Shown piece by piece: positions 12,885 through 13,294 of a DNA stretch of 13,294 nucleotides. Both the position numbers and the translations under genes were made by a program. The DNA is from Chloroflexota bacterium (GTDB lineage Bacteria; Chloroflexota; Dehalococcoidia; Lucifugimonadales; JACPCL1): the NCBI GenBank assembly GCA_016210375.1, contig JACQUH010000330.1, positions 1-13,294 on the forward strand. Direction: 5' to 3'. The number at the start of each line of letters is the position of its first letter. The stretch's first letter is position 1. The notes below the pieces were generated by a model. It did no database searches. It was not told where the DNA came from and saw nothing but the letters and a program-made list of their open reading frames with translations.

Positions 12885-12915
12885 GCTTTAACACTGGCAA
12901 GGAGTAAGACGCTTG

Positions 12916-12945
12916 ATTATACGGTGAGCGCAGCTAGGGTGTCAA
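12916..12945 (-). promoter_or_regulatory. Strong promoter of the rpmH-rnpA-yidD-yidC-jag cluster
   Basis: On the minus strand TTGACA (12940-12945) and TATAAT (12916-12921), both perfect consensus hexamers, are separated by 18 bases. The expected start near 12909 gives a leader of about 25 bases before the rpmH ATG. It is the best match to consensus in the window, and no other convincing promoter was found before the operon's end. Confidence 0.9.
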
Positions 12946-13115
12946 ACAGCAGTAGAGGCTCGGCTCTTGCGGGCGAGGGTGGAGTTTGCTCCGAGAGGAC
13001 GGTTGGCCGCTCGTAATGGTCATCAACCCGTTCCCCTTGCTTCTGCCTGTATCCCGCCGATCGGGGAAAGAGTCTCTCGGTTGTAGAAGGTTCCCCCGAT
13101 AGCTATACTCCTCCT
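12946..13115. other. Gene-free stretch upstream of the rpmH promoter
   Basis: No gene was recognised. An imperfect inverted repeat pairs ATCGGGGAA near 13059 with TTCCCCCGAT near 13091, with one bulge. TATACT (about 13104) preceded by TTGTAG at 17 bases could be a plus-strand promoter, but only repeat sequence follows it. No DnaA boxes were found. Together with repeat copy C this makes about 350 bases without a gene. Confidence 0.5.
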
Positions 13116-13294
13116 AAGAAACTATCTCAAAACGGTCTTTCACCCCAGCCCGATGGTCATATGAAATAACCTAACCCCCTTGATCCCCCTTCCCTCATGG
13201 GGAAGGGGGAGATACTGTCCCCCTCTCCGCTGCGGAGAGAGACTGTCCTTGCGTAAGCCGAAGCCCTGAGCGAAGCGAACGGGGAAGCGAAGGA
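13116..13294. repeat. Repeat block, copy C (runs off the window)
   Basis: AAGAAACTATCT (13116-13127) and the following ATGGTCA region resemble 1351-1395. Two hairpins follow: CCCCCTTCCC (13185-13194) with GGGGAAGGGGG (13199-13209), and GTCCCCCTCTCCGCTGCGGA to about 13246. These match the outer hairpins of copy B, but the core TGATGCGGC hairpin is missing. The end (GCCGAAGCCCTGA, GGGGAAGCGAAGGA) repeats words from 1665-1725. The repeat continues beyond the window. Confidence 0.7.

Overview
The window looks like a bacterial chromosome segment of moderately high GC from a Chloroflexota-type organism, most likely Dehalococcoidia or SAR202-like. This placement is inference. It rests on the mix of a short YidC without a signal peptide, lipobox lipoproteins, NarL-type two-component genes with a GAF/HisKA_3 kinase, a CIRCE-controlled groESL operon, and many CCCCTCTCC-type palindromic repeats between genes. 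No marker gene in the window settles the taxonomy.

Layout. (1) Positions 1-1291, minus strand: the str operon rpsL-rpsG-fusA, with fusA cut by the window edge, reading from a near-consensus promoter. (2) 1292-2315: gene-free except for one CAT-anticodon tRNA (1888-1962); it carries repeat element A. (3) 2316-2903, plus strand: a cupredoxin lipoprotein with a coiled-coil spacer. (4) 3033-5612, plus strand: a decayed NarL-type response regulator (frame break, internal amber codon, no DNA-binding domain), then an intact membrane GAF histidine kinase overlapping an intact NarL-family regulator by 4 bases. (5) 6106-8386, plus strand: groES-groEL behind a promoter and a variant but perfectly symmetrical CIRCE operator, closed by a 23-bp perfect hairpin. 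(6) 8478-9035, plus strand: a carboxymuconolactone-decarboxylase-family protein. (7) 9036-9416: repeat element B with 14-bp terminal inverted repeats, a nested palindrome, and a 21-bp perfect hairpin between convergent genes. (8) 9411-12945, minus strand: rpmH-rnpA-yidD-PQQ-propeller lipoprotein-yidC-jag, from a TTGACA/TATAAT promoter. (9) 12946-13294: gene-free, ending in a third repeat copy (C).

Most of the genes are housekeeping: translation, protein folding, RNase P, and membrane-protein insertion. The rpmH-jag cluster is tightly packed. rnpA has no usual start codon downstream of rpmH and so appears to begin inside it. yidC overlaps jag by 104 bases, and the overlap encodes the Arg-rich YidC tail. 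The PQQ-propeller lipoprotein sits between the two membrane-insertion genes yidD and yidC.

No wholly new defence or metabolic system is visible. The best leads are the repeat family, whose core hairpin shows three compensated differences between copies; the two gene overlaps; the propeller gene in the yidC cluster; the variant CIRCE; and the Lys-to-Pro change in ribosomal protein S12.
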